From contig NZ_FZLN01000002.1 of the NCBI RefSeq assembly GCF_900197575.1, positions 274,540 through 338,539 on the forward strand: a DNA stretch of 64,000 nucleotides. Reading direction: 5' to 3'. The position numbers were made by a program, and so were the translations under genes. The notes below the pieces were generated by a model. It made no database searches. It had not been told where the DNA came from and saw only the letters and a list, made by a program, of their open reading frames with translations. The number at the start of each line of letters is the position of its first letter. Position 1 is the first letter of the stretch. Positions 55,850 through 64,000 of this stretch are shown here, one piece after another. Source of the DNA: Acinetobacter apis (GTDB lineage: Bacteria > Pseudomonadota > Gammaproteobacteria > Pseudomonadales > Moraxellaceae).

Positions 55850-56330
55850 ATTGAATTTGAATACCAGACTGCCCAGGCGGAGTGACTTTAAAAATCTCCA
55901 CCTCAAAGCTAATATTTTTTCCGGCCAAAGGATGATTAAAATCTACCGTAGTTACATTATCATCAACCGATTGCACCACACCAAATAAACTTGATTTGGC
56001 TTTGTCTTCAAATTCAGTCAAATGTCCAACAATTGGGCGTTCAGCAAACTTCACTGTATCAAATGTTTGTACATTCTCAGCATTCCACGGACCAAAAGCA
56101 TCTTCTGGTGGTAAATGCACTGTACGACGGTCACCTGCCCTTAATCCCATTAATGCAGATTCGAAGCCAGGTAATAAACTGCCATCACCCACCACAAGAT
56201 GAACAGGCTCACCATGCTGACGGGTATTGTCAATTTCCACACCATTTTCTAGTGCCACTGAAAAATGCAATTCCACTGTAGAATTTAATTGAATACGCGT
56301 TTCTTCATTGGGCAATATAATGTCAGACAT
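55848..56330 (-). CDS. fkpB: FKBP-type peptidyl-prolyl isomerase, SlpA-like
   Basis: The 160-residue protein has the FKBP core with an inserted flap (VHLVVGDGSLLPGFESALMGLRAGDRRTVHLPPEDAFGPW in outline) and a C-terminal strand VDFNHPLAGKNISFEVEIFKV, matching SlpA/FkpB. It isomerises prolyl bonds and acts as a chaperone. It is the last gene of ribF-ileS-lspA-fkpB, six bases after lspA, and ends at a bidirectional terminator. ispH, which follows in E. coli, is absent here. Confidence 0.9.
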   Translation of the reverse strand: MSDIILPNEETRIQLNSTVELHFSVALENGVEIDNTRQHGEPVHLVVGDGSLLPGFESALMGLRAGDRRTVHLPPEDAFGPWNAENVQTFDTVKFAERPIVGHLTEFEDKAKSSLFGVVQSVDDNVTTVDFNHPLAGKNISFEVEIFKVTPPGQSGIQIQ

Positions 56331-56336
56331 AATCCA

Positions 56337-56858
56337 TTAAACCTGTGTCTTTCTTTTCTTTTCTAAAAAGAAAGTATCAATAAGCAATAAAATTGTACCT
56401 AAGGTAATTGCACTGTCTGCAATATTAAATGCAGGAAAGTGATGATCTTGATAATACACATGAATAAAGTCCACCACATATCCAAGTGTGATACGGTCAA
56501 TCAAATTACCAATCGCACCACCTAACATCAGCGCAATGGCAAGTGGTAAAATAATTAAGCCTTTAGGCATACGCATCAGTATAAATAAAAAAATCACTGA
56601 CACTACGCTGGCTAGACCGGTAAAAAGATACTGCTGCCAACCACCTGCTTGAGACAGAAAACTAAAAGCTGCGCCATAATTATGTAGCAGCGTCCAATTG
56701 AGTGATGGCAAAACATGTTGCGGGTCAGCATAATTTAATGATGTGCTGGCAATATGTTTAGTCCATTGGTCAAGAATAATTGCAAGCAATGGAATACCAA
56801 GCCACTTTGCATTAGCAGCTTGGATTTTAGATTGTTTCTCTTTCTGTGGATTAGGCAT
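56337..56858 (-). CDS. lspA: Lipoprotein signal peptidase
   Basis: The protein is about 173 residues from ATG 56858, overlapping the end of ileS by eight bases; the longer in-frame start at 56882 lies deeper in ileS. It has four membrane segments. WLGIPLLAIILDQWTKHIA opens it, and the catalytic aspartates are in GGAIGNLIDRITLGYVVDFI and FNIADSAITLG. It removes the signal peptide from prolipoproteins in the inner membrane, such as the BamC-like and M23 lipoproteins in this window. Translationally coupled to ileS. Confidence 0.94.
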   Translation of the reverse strand: MPNPQKEKQSKIQAANAKWLGIPLLAIILDQWTKHIASTSLNYADPQHVLPSLNWTLLHNYGAAFSFLSQAGGWQQYLFTGLASVVSVIFLFILMRMPKGLIILPLAIALMLGGAIGNLIDRITLGYVVDFIHVYYQDHHFPAFNIADSAITLGTILLLIDTFFLEKKRKTQV

Positions 56859-59688
56859 ACTTTCTCTCTTCACCTGTACCATCTACATTCTCAATACAGC
56901 GAGAGCATAAACCTGGATGTGCAGCATGTGTATTCACATCAGGTAAAACATGCCAGCATCGTGCACATTTTTCACCTTCTGCAGCCACCACAGCAATACG
57001 TAAACCCTCTACATCTGTGGCATCGCCTTGTGACTCATCAAAGGCAAACACTTGAACTTCTGATGTAATCAATACAAAGCGCAATTCATTTTCAAGCTGT
57101 TTCAAAATGCGCTCAAGCGAAGGTGTTGCCCAAAGCTGCACTTTTGCCGATAAATTACCACCAATCAATTTTGCATTACGTGCGACTTCAATTTGTTTAT
57201 TAACAGCTGATTTCACTTGGATTAATTGCTGCCAATCTTCTGCTGAAATGATATTCGATGACACGTTCGGCAAGTCATACCATGTTTGAGTAAACACATA
57301 ATCTTCATGTTGCTCAGGAATCAGTGGCCATGCCTCTTGAGCGGTAAAACTTAAGATTGGGCTCATCCAACGTACAAAAGCCTGCACAATATGGTATAGC
57401 GCTGTTTGTGCAGATAAACGAGCTTGTGAGTCCGCTTTGGTTGTGTACTGACGATCTTTAATAATATCTAAGTAAAAACCACCTAAATCATTAATACAGA
57501 AGTTGGTTAATGCACTACATACCGCATGGAAGTTCATATCTGCATATGATTCAATAATGCTTGCTTGTACTTCACCTGCACGCTTTAAAATATACTGATC
57601 TAATTCAATTAATGATTCAGCTGCAATTAAGTCACGGCTTGGTTCAAAACCTTTTAGATTGGCTAATAAAAAGCGTAATGTATTACGAATACGGCGATAG
57701 CTGTCACTGACACGGTTAAAAATTTCTTTAGATGCGGAAATTTCATAACGGTAATCACTTGATGCAACATAAAGTCGTAAGCCATCTGCACCAAGCTGCT
57801 TAATAATATCTTCTAAAGGAATATAGTTGCCTAATGATTTAGATAACTTGCGTCCTTTTTCATCCACTGTGAAACCATGTGTTAACAAGGTTTTATACGG
57901 TGCACGATTATGAATTGCAACAGAGGTCAATAATGAAGATTGGAACCAACCACGATGCTGATCTGAACCTTCTAAATACAAATCTGCAGGGCTTTGTAGT
58001 TCTTCACGCTGGTCAAGTACTGCATAATGTGTGGTGCCTGAATCAAACCATACATCTAAGGTATCGCGGATTGCACGGTATTCATTTGCATCATCGCCAA
58101 TGAAATCTTTCGCATCACGGTTAAACCAAGCATCAATACCTTCTTTTTCAATCAATGCAGCAACATCTTCAATCAGCTCTTCAGTACGCGGATGCAACTC
58201 ATTGGTATCTTTATGCACAAAGAATGGGATAGGTACACCCCAAGTACGCTGTCTTGAAATACACCAATCAGGACGACCATCAATCATTGATTCAATACGG
58301 TTTTTACCCCAATTTGGAATAAATTGAATGTCGTTTTCAATCGCATGAAGGGCATTTTGTCTTAACCCTTGCTGATCCATGCTAATGAACCATTGCGGTG
58401 TTGCTCTAAAAATAATTGGTGTCTTGTGGCGCCAACAATGTGGATAGCTGTGGCGAATCGGCTCATGAGCCCATAAACTACCGCCTTCTTTTAAAGCATC
58501 AATAATTTTTGGATTGGCTTTATAAATGTGCTCGCCTGCAAAAATAGGCGCTGTAGGCAAATAGACCCCATTACCACCAACAGGGTTATCTACAGGTAAT
58601 CCGTACAATAAGCCAACTTTATAGTCGTCTACACCATGCCCTGTTGCTGTATGTACAGCCCCTGTACCACTGGTGGCAATCACATGCTCACCTAAAATGA
58701 CAGGCACTTGACGGCTTGCGATCAATGGATGTTGTAATTTCAAGTGCTCTAGAGCTTGACCATTAAAATCTGCAAGTACCACAGGCGACTCTAGCTGGTA
58801 ACGTTCACATGCTGAAGCAACAAGATCTTTGGCTAAAATTAAATTATGCGCACCACGTACACTATTTACTGCAACCAATTGATATTCAATTTCAGCATGC
58901 AATGCAACAGCTTGGTTCGCAGGCAATGTCCATGGTGTGGTTGTCCAAATCACAATATCGGTATCATCAGTAATGCTATGACCGACACGTGTTGATAAAT
59001 CATTAAGATCAACAACACGAAAACCGACATCAATCGCATCAGATTTTTTATCTTCATACTCAACTTCAGCTTCAGCCAATGCTGAACCACAATCCAAACA
59101 CCAATTGACTGGTTTTAAACCGGGTTGAATATGACCTTTCTTTTGAATTTCACCTACAGCACGCACAATATTGGCTTCTTGCTGAAAATTCATTGTAAGA
59201 TAAGGATTGTCCCAATCTCCCAAAATTCCCAACCGTTTAAAGTCTTCACGCTGTATATCCACTTGCTTTAATGCATATTCGCGGCAATGCTGACGAAATT
59301 CTGATGCAGTGACTTTCTCACCCACTTTGCCTACTTTTTCTTCTACTTTCAGCTCAATGGGTAAACCGTGGCAGTCCCAACCTGGTACATAAGGCGCATC
59401 AAAGCCATCTAATGTTTTGCTTTTAAGAATGATATCTTTTAATACTTTATTCACGACATGGCCCAAATGGATTTGTCCATTGGCATAAGGAGGGCCATCA
59501 TGCAAAATATATTTTTTCTTGCCAATACGCGCGTTACGAATTCGCTGATAAATGCCGTCTGCATACCAACCATCTAACCATTTCACCTCACGGACTGCTA
59601 AGTTTGCTTTCATGGCAAACTCGGTTCCCGGTAAATTTAATGTGGCTTTATAATCTACGACGTTTTCAGGATTTTGCTTATCGCTCAT
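56851..59688 (-). CDS. ileS: Isoleucine--tRNA ligase
   Basis: The protein is about 945 residues from ATG 59688, which has GGAAG eight bases upstream; a TTG seven codons earlier is in frame. Class I motifs are HLGH in PYANGQIHLGHV and KLSKS in EKGRKLSKSLGNYI. The editing domain lies at about residues 190-390, and the C-terminal zinc site reads CARCWHVLPD and CSRCIENV. It charges tRNA-Ile. Bacterial-type IleS ending in a zinc finger, not the mupirocin-resistant type. Between ribF and lspA in a conserved operon. Confidence 0.96.
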   Translation of the reverse strand: MSDKQNPENVVDYKATLNLPGTEFAMKANLAVREVKWLDGWYADGIYQRIRNARIGKKKYILHDGPPYANGQIHLGHVVNKVLKDIILKSKTLDGFDAPYVPGWDCHGLPIELKVEEKVGKVGEKVTASEFRQHCREYALKQVDIQREDFKRLGILGDWDNPYLTMNFQQEANIVRAVGEIQKKGHIQPGLKPVNWCLDCGSALAEAEVEYEDKKSDAIDVGFRVVDLNDLSTRVGHSITDDTDIVIWTTTPWTLPANQAVALHAEIEYQLVAVNSVRGAHNLILAKDLVASACERYQLESPVVLADFNGQALEHLKLQHPLIASRQVPVILGEHVIATSGTGAVHTATGHGVDDYKVGLLYGLPVDNPVGGNGVYLPTAPIFAGEHIYKANPKIIDALKEGGSLWAHEPIRHSYPHCWRHKTPIIFRATPQWFISMDQQGLRQNALHAIENDIQFIPNWGKNRIESMIDGRPDWCISRQRTWGVPIPFFVHKDTNELHPRTEELIEDVAALIEKEGIDAWFNRDAKDFIGDDANEYRAIRDTLDVWFDSGTTHYAVLDQREELQSPADLYLEGSDQHRGWFQSSLLTSVAIHNRAPYKTLLTHGFTVDEKGRKLSKSLGNYIPLEDIIKQLGADGLRLYVASSDYRYEISASKEIFNRVSDSYRRIRNTLRFLLANLKGFEPSRDLIAAESLIELDQYILKRAGEVQASIIESYADMNFHAVCSALTNFCINDLGGFYLDIIKDRQYTTKADSQARLSAQTALYHIVQAFVRWMSPILSFTAQEAWPLIPEQHEDYVFTQTWYDLPNVSSNIISAEDWQQLIQVKSAVNKQIEVARNAKLIGGNLSAKVQLWATPSLERILKQLENELRFVLITSEVQVFAFDESQGDATDVEGLRIAVVAAEGEKCARCWHVLPDVNTHAAHPGLCSRCIENVDGTGEERKYA

Positions 59689-59749
59689 GCAAGTGGCTTC
59701 CAATTTCAAAGTATGTTAAGTACTCAGGTATTTCAAAAAAATAAATCAA

Positions 59750-60748
59750 TTAAAAAGGAAAAGTGCTGTTGTTTTGCCTAAATTCAAGCAGTTGTACAAC
59801 ATCATCATGAATTCCCTCTTTTAAAGCATCCAATGAAGCGTAATTTCTTTCGCCATGTAAATAATTTAAAAACGTAACACGCATTAATAAGCCATACAGA
59901 TTAGCAGAAACTTCAGGAAAGTGAACTTCTAAACGCCATTCTGGTGTGTCTTGTTGAATTGCAGGGCGCGTTCCAACATGGCCTGCACCAAATAAGCTCT
60001 GCTCTTGATAGCCTAAAACGCCTGTTAAGGCACTGTCTTTACGAATATGGTCAGTTAACGGCTGTGTTTCACACACCACATCTACCCCATAAATTCCGCT
60101 TAAACACGGTTTATGGCGCTTTAAACCAATATTGATGGTTGGAAAACTTAAAGTTCGACCAAGCTTATCGCCATGCTGTACACGACCAATAATACTATAG
60201 GGACGACCTAATAATTGATTGGCTAATGCTAAATTACCTTGTTGTAATACGCGTCTGATTCGTGTTGAACTTACACGCTCACCATCTAGAACCACGGTTT
60301 TTAAATTATCGACAACAAAACCATAGGTTTTTAAAAACTTGCTGTTACCTTGTCTATTTTTTCCAAAATGAAAATCATCACCTAACACCAAATGCTCTGC
60401 ATTTAATGTATTTTTTAAAATTGAGGCAAAGTTTTCACGACTCTGATTACGAAATTCAGCATTAAATTTTACAATCACCACATAATCGACGCCTAACGCT
60501 GCCAATGCTTCTACTTTTTCGCGTAAAGATGAAATTCTAGGTGGTGCATCATATTGCTTAAAAAACTCAAGCGGCTGTGGCTCAAAGACAATGACTAATG
60601 TTTTTAGGTTTTTTTCTAAAGCGACATGTTTTAATTGTTTCACCATGGCCTGATGTCCAAGATGAACACCATCAAAATTGCCAATAGTCACCGCCGTTTT
60701 GGGCAGTTGCATATGGGGTGATAATGCATGCAGACGAAGTAATTTCAT
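59750..60748 (-). CDS. ribF: Bifunctional riboflavin kinase / FAD synthetase
   Basis: The 332-residue protein has the N-terminal nucleotidyltransferase IGNFDGVHLGHQAMVKQL with LGDDFHFGKNRQGN (about residues 15-180). The C-terminal riboflavin kinase domain carries KLGRTLSFPTINI and SGIYGVDVV. It makes FMN and then FAD. It heads the operon ribF-ileS-lspA-fkpB; the gap to ileS is 61 bases. Confidence 0.95.
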   Translation of the reverse strand: MKLLRLHALSPHMQLPKTAVTIGNFDGVHLGHQAMVKQLKHVALEKNLKTLVIVFEPQPLEFFKQYDAPPRISSLREKVEALAALGVDYVVIVKFNAEFRNQSRENFASILKNTLNAEHLVLGDDFHFGKNRQGNSKFLKTYGFVVDNLKTVVLDGERVSSTRIRRVLQQGNLALANQLLGRPYSIIGRVQHGDKLGRTLSFPTINIGLKRHKPCLSGIYGVDVVCETQPLTDHIRKDSALTGVLGYQEQSLFGAGHVGTRPAIQQDTPEWRLEVHFPEVSANLYGLLMRVTFLNYLHGERNYASLDALKEGIHDDVVQLLEFRQNNSTFPF

Positions 60749-60891
60749 GGACCAAGCGTAAGGTAATTTATTTATATTTGGCTATTTTGCCATATTATGA
60801 TCAATTCGTCTTGTATTGTTATTTTCTTTTCAAAACTCAAGTTTGGGCATATTTAAATTGACTAAGCCAAAATAAATAATGCCCAACCTAA

Positions 60892-61503
60892 TTACTTAGT
60901 CACTGCGCCATACAGTAACGTGTGTACTGTATTTTGGATTGCTTTTTGATGAAATGCTCGGTTACGCAACGTTTTACCTGTTAATGCATCAAATTGAATA
61001 TCAAAATCTGCATAACTTTGCGTCAATGACCATAAATTCATGATAAATAATTCAGGAACAATATGTTCAGAGATTTTGCCTTGCTCTTGCCAATCAGAAA
61101 TCACTTTTACTTTACGCTTAAAGTGTTTTTTAATTGAGCCCTTTAAAATACTGCTGATATAAGGCGCACCTTGAATCACTTCAAGGGCAAATAATTTAGA
61201 TGCTTTTGGATTCACACGAGAAAACTCAAGCTTATTTTCAATATATTTGGTCAACATTTCCTCAGGATCAGCATCTGCATGTAATACCTGCATCGACTCT
61301 AACCATTTTTGTAATACAGAAGTAAGAACTTCAACATAAAGTGCTTCTTTATTAGAAAAATAGTAAAAGATATTTGACTTGTGCATATTGGAAAGTTTAG
61401 CAATTTCATCCAAACTTGCGCCAGTAAACCCATAGACTGAAAAGACATCTAAGGCTGCATTTAAAAGTTGGTTCCGCTTTTGCGTACTTTTTTTAAGTTC
61501 CAT
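60892..61503 (-). CDS. TetR-family regulator, RutR-like
   Basis: The protein is about 203 residues from ATG 61503; an in-frame TTG four codons upstream is less likely. The helix-turn-helix is FTGASLDEIAKLSNMHKSNIFYYFSNKEALYVEVL in outline. The C-terminal domain with KYIENKLEFSRVNPKASKLFALEVIQGAP matches the RutR ligand domain. RutR senses uracil or thymine and controls pyrimidine use. No rut genes are adjacent, so the ligand is inferred from similarity only. It lies 121 bases downstream of argA on the same strand. Confidence 0.78.
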   Translation of the reverse strand: MELKKSTQKRNQLLNAALDVFSVYGFTGASLDEIAKLSNMHKSNIFYYFSNKEALYVEVLTSVLQKWLESMQVLHADADPEEMLTKYIENKLEFSRVNPKASKLFALEVIQGAPYISSILKGSIKKHFKRKVKVISDWQEQGKISEHIVPELFIMNLWSLTQSYADFDIQFDALTGKTLRNRAFHQKAIQNTVHTLLYGAVTK

Positions 61504-61635
61504 AAGATGTGACAAATTATCAAAAAAATAGATACATAGATTCTAGAACAAATACTCTTATTTGTGCATTGATTTGTTTAAAAAAATGATGAAAAAATCA
61601 ATTAAATACTATCGTTTTTATCTATCCGCCATTCT

Positions 61636-62988
61636 TTATAAGATTTTTTTAAAAACCAATGAGTTTCTTTGATAATTATACAGTTGTTGTCTTGCACTTG
61701 GTAAGTCGTCCACACTGGCCTGAACAAAGCCATGTTCTAAAAACCAATGTGATGTTTTTGTGGTCAAAACAAACAATGTTTTGATATCTTGTTGACGTGA
61801 ACGACTCTCTAAAAAGGCAAGAATTTGGCTTCCTCGATTTGACTTTCGGTAACCTGGATGAACAGCAACACATGCAATTTCTGCACACTTGGCTTCTGTA
61901 TCGACTGTATCAATTGGATATAAAGCTGCACACGCAAGAATTGTTCCATCTCGCTCAATCACTGCAAATTGCTCGATTTCATTCTCGAGACGCTCTCTTG
62001 AGCGATACACTAAAATACCTTGCTCTTCTAATGGGCGTAGCAGCGTCATTAGGCCACCTACATCATCAATGCTTGCCATACGTACACCTTCATAATGTGC
62101 ATCTGTCAGCATCGTTCCAACGCCATCACGTGTAAATAATTCTTGGATTAAGGCACCATCATATGAAAATGGTAGTAAATGCACACGCTGTACACCATGT
62201 AATGATGCTTCTTTTGCATGCTTTAACATTAAAGAAAAATATGGCGATGTCTTTTTGTATTGCTCAATATACGGGGTGAGATAGTCAGATGACAATTCAC
62301 GAATCAATTGCCCACCTGTATTCATAACACCTTGCTCTTCAGTCAAAAAAACCAATTTATCCGCTTTTAAAGCAATTGCTGTTTTGGTTGCCACTTCTTC
62401 AGCCAATAAATTAAATACTTCACCTGTGGTCGAATATCCTGTTGGACCCAACAGGACAATATTATTTTGTTTTAATAAGTTTTTAATTGATTCTGTGTCG
62501 ACTGTACGTACCTCCCCACTCAATTGAAAATCTATGCCCTCATGAATTCCAAATGGTTTGGCTGTAATTAAGTTACCAGAAACCACATCAATTCTAGAGC
62601 CAAACATCGGTGAATTGGCAAGTCCCATAGAAAGAAGTGCTTCAATATGCATGCGAGATGCACCAACGGCATTCATCACTTCAGGTAATGACTCTCTTGT
62701 GGTCACTCGGCGATCATCATGAATTGGCGTTTTAATATTTTGTTTTGCTAACTGCGCTTCAATTTGATCCCGTGCACCATGTACCAAGACCAACTGAATA
62801 CCTAAAGAGTGTAGTAAAGCGATATCATGAATAATATGATGAAAATAATCGCTTTTTAATGCAGCACCTTCAAACATAATTACAAAGACTTTATTGCGGT
62901 GTGCATTGATATAAGGTGCAGTGTGGCGAAACCAATGTAAGTAATCTTGGGTGGTTGTGCTGGCGATTGACGTATGATTGTCTAGCAT
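61636..62988 (-). CDS. argA: Amino-acid N-acetyltransferase (N-acetylglutamate synthase)
   Basis: The 450-residue protein has an amino-acid-kinase-like N-terminal domain (about residues 15-295; HRNKVFVIMFEGAAL, LVLVHGARDQIE, NIVLLGPTGYSTTGEVFNL). The C-terminal GNAT domain carries the acetyl-CoA loop VHPGYRKSNRGSQILAFLE and FVLTTKTSHWFLEHGF. It acetylates glutamate, the first arginine synthesis step, and is fed back by arginine. Length and layout match classical ArgA. It may connect to the argO/argP pair at 4-6 kb as arginine balance genes. Confidence 0.94.
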   Translation of the reverse strand: MLDNHTSIASTTTQDYLHWFRHTAPYINAHRNKVFVIMFEGAALKSDYFHHIIHDIALLHSLGIQLVLVHGARDQIEAQLAKQNIKTPIHDDRRVTTRESLPEVMNAVGASRMHIEALLSMGLANSPMFGSRIDVVSGNLITAKPFGIHEGIDFQLSGEVRTVDTESIKNLLKQNNIVLLGPTGYSTTGEVFNLLAEEVATKTAIALKADKLVFLTEEQGVMNTGGQLIRELSSDYLTPYIEQYKKTSPYFSLMLKHAKEASLHGVQRVHLLPFSYDGALIQELFTRDGVGTMLTDAHYEGVRMASIDDVGGLMTLLRPLEEQGILVYRSRERLENEIEQFAVIERDGTILACAALYPIDTVDTEAKCAEIACVAVHPGYRKSNRGSQILAFLESRSRQQDIKTLFVLTTKTSHWFLEHGFVQASVDDLPSARQQLYNYQRNSLVFKKIL

Positions 62989-63151
62989 ATATTTATTACT
63001 CAGTACCTTTCCAATTCAAGTGACTTCTCATCTTGTTTAAATCATCAAATTTATTGATTTTAATCATTTCAATATAAACATACTGTGATCTAAAACAATT
63101 TTAATTTTATCACTGTACATTAAAAATATATTGACCCGTTAGAGTATTTAT

Positions 63152-63823
63152 ATGAGTTTTATTCGAAAAATATATCGTGGCATTAGATATCATCCACGCT
63201 TTTATTTTATGCTGCCTTTCGGTTTAATGATTGGGCTCATTTTACACAATTTAACCAGTTGGACATGGTCTACCACAGTCTTAGTCTGTTGGAATTCAGC
63301 AATAAGTTTATATCTCTTAACCACCTATTTACTCTTGAAGGATGATGATCATCAAGACATCAGCGGTCGCGCCGAGCGACAAGATGAAGGGAAATGGTTG
63401 ATATTCATTTTTGTATGCTTTGCTTTAGCAATGTGTTTGTTTGCCATTTTTGTTAATTTATCACATATCCCAAATCAAGCTGATTTAAAGTATGCACATA
63501 TTGGTTTGTCACTCATCACCATTGGGTTAGCATGGCTGTTGGTGCATACTATTTTTGCTATTCACTATGCACATGATTTTTACATTGAGTTTAATAAAGA
63601 ACAATCAGGTGGATTAGAGTTTCCAAATACACCGAAACCCCTTTATTCTGATTTTATTTATTTTAGCTATGTAGTCGGTACCGCATCACAAACGGCAGAT
63701 GTATCTATTAGTTCAAGAAAAATGCGTGTTTTAAATACCTTACATATTTTATTTGCTTTTACTTTTAATACGATTATTTTGGCCATTTGTATCAATATTG
63801 CTGCAAGCTTAATCACAAGCTAA
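63152..63823 (+). CDS. DUF1345 membrane protein
   Basis: The 223-residue protein has about five membrane segments (around residues 17-36, 42-60, 83-105, 118-140 and 190-220). A charged RGIRYHPRFYF N terminus comes first. The central motif VHTIFAIHYAHDFY and then SDFIYFSYVVGTASQTADVSISSRKMR are the DUF1345 signature. No function is known for this inner-membrane family. It runs towards the 5S rRNA gene, which is on the other strand; the terminator between them serves the rRNA. Confidence 0.82.
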   Translation: MSFIRKIYRGIRYHPRFYFMLPFGLMIGLILHNLTSWTWSTTVLVCWNSAISLYLLTTYLLLKDDDHQDISGRAERQDEGKWLIFIFVCFALAMCLFAIFVNLSHIPNQADLKYAHIGLSLITIGLAWLLVHTIFAIHYAHDFYIEFNKEQSGGLEFPNTPKPLYSDFIYFSYVVGTASQTADVSISSRKMRVLNTLHILFAFTFNTIILAICINIAASLITS

Positions 63824-63875
63824 TTTTATCAGAAAGTTTAAAAATATCTTTTAATAATATAAAAACGCGCATAAA

Positions 63876-63903
63876 AAAAGCCCCCTCGATTGAGGGGGCT
63901 TTT
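63876..63903 (-). terminator. Terminator of rRNA operon
   Basis: GCCCCCTC and GAGGGGGC arms with A and T flanks and a 4-base loop, just beyond the 3' end of the 5S rRNA on the minus strand. It is GC-rich and strong. Confidence 0.92.
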
Positions 63904-63912
63904 AAGAATAAG

Positions 63913-64000
63913 ATGCTGGCGATGACTTACTCTCACATGGGTAATCCCACACTACCATCAGCGCAAAGAGGTTTCACTTCTGAGTTCGGGAAGGGATCAG
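63913..64000 (-). rRNA. rrf: 5S ribosomal RNA (partial, 3' part)
   Basis: Read on the minus strand, the sequence CTTCCCGAACTCAGAAGTG, AGTGTGGG and CATGTGAGAGTAAGTCATCG is the conserved middle and 3' part of bacterial 5S rRNA. The 3' end is at about 63913 (ending GCCAGCATC). The 5' part lies beyond the window, as would the 23S and 16S genes of the operon. Confidence 0.92.

Overview
The window is a stretch of Acinetobacter-type chromosome (Gammaproteobacteria, Moraxellaceae). It is AT-rich, and the gene neighbourhoods fit the genus or its pseudomonad relatives: dapA-bamC-like-purC, ribF-ileS-lspA-fkpB, ubiG-mupP-yciK, katB-ankB, gabR/gabTD and a Tsx channel beside exported nucleosidase-like proteins. 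This assignment comes from recognising protein families by eye; no database search was run.

Layout. 1-3.5 kb: a type VI secretion tip pair on the minus strand, a PAAR protein and a long VgrG that runs off the left edge. 3.6-5.8 kb: DUF1543 protein, LysE/ArgO exporter and divergent ArgP-like regulator. 6.3-16 kb: a GABA/putrescine catabolic block with permease gabP, a soluble Cache-domain protein plus GntR regulator, an NTF2-like protein, aminobutyraldehyde dehydrogenase patD, MocR regulator gabR, and gabT-gabD. Three copies of one direct-repeat element (TGGCTCTC, 24-bp pitch) lie upstream of gabP, of patD and between gabR and gabT, and I read them as the GabR operators. 16-19 kb: small accessory genes in AT-rich DNA, comprising a zinc-ribbon/glycine-zipper protein, a probable haem-oxygenase-fold di-iron oxidase, a TetR regulator with a perfect palindrome in the divergent promoter, and a YqcI/YcgG-like protein. 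19-32 kb: housekeeping genes (pncA, dapA, purC, rarA, mutY, tag, dapB) with a MerR-regulated cation transporter that lacks the usual cytoplasmic domain. 32-45 kb: dnaJ, ppc, an RcnR/DmeF-like metal efflux pair with a 10-bp-arm operator, katB-ankB, a tandem thioredoxin-fold protein, ilvD and a decayed VOC gene. 45-55 kb: gap, rph, tsx with two exported purine nucleosidase-like paralogues, dsbA, and ubiG-mupP-yciK. 55-64 kb: RcnB-like exported protein, fkpB-lspA-ileS-ribF, rutR-like regulator, argA, a DUF1345 membrane protein, and the 3' end of a minus-strand 5S rRNA at the right edge.

How the genes work together. GabP would import GABA and PatD would make it from the putrescine breakdown product. 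GabT and GabD pass it to succinate, and the shared repeats suggest one regulator controls import, supply and breakdown. Tsx with the two exported nucleosidases suggests periplasmic cleavage of nucleosides. Three metal-response units are visible: MerR/CDF, RcnR/DmeF and an RcnB-like protein.

I saw no CRISPR array, insertion sequence, prophage or tRNA gene. The strongest candidates for something not well described are the three-copy GabR element, the TetR/di-iron oxidase/YcgG cluster, and the exported nucleosidase pair in which one copy has Asn at a catalytic Asp position.
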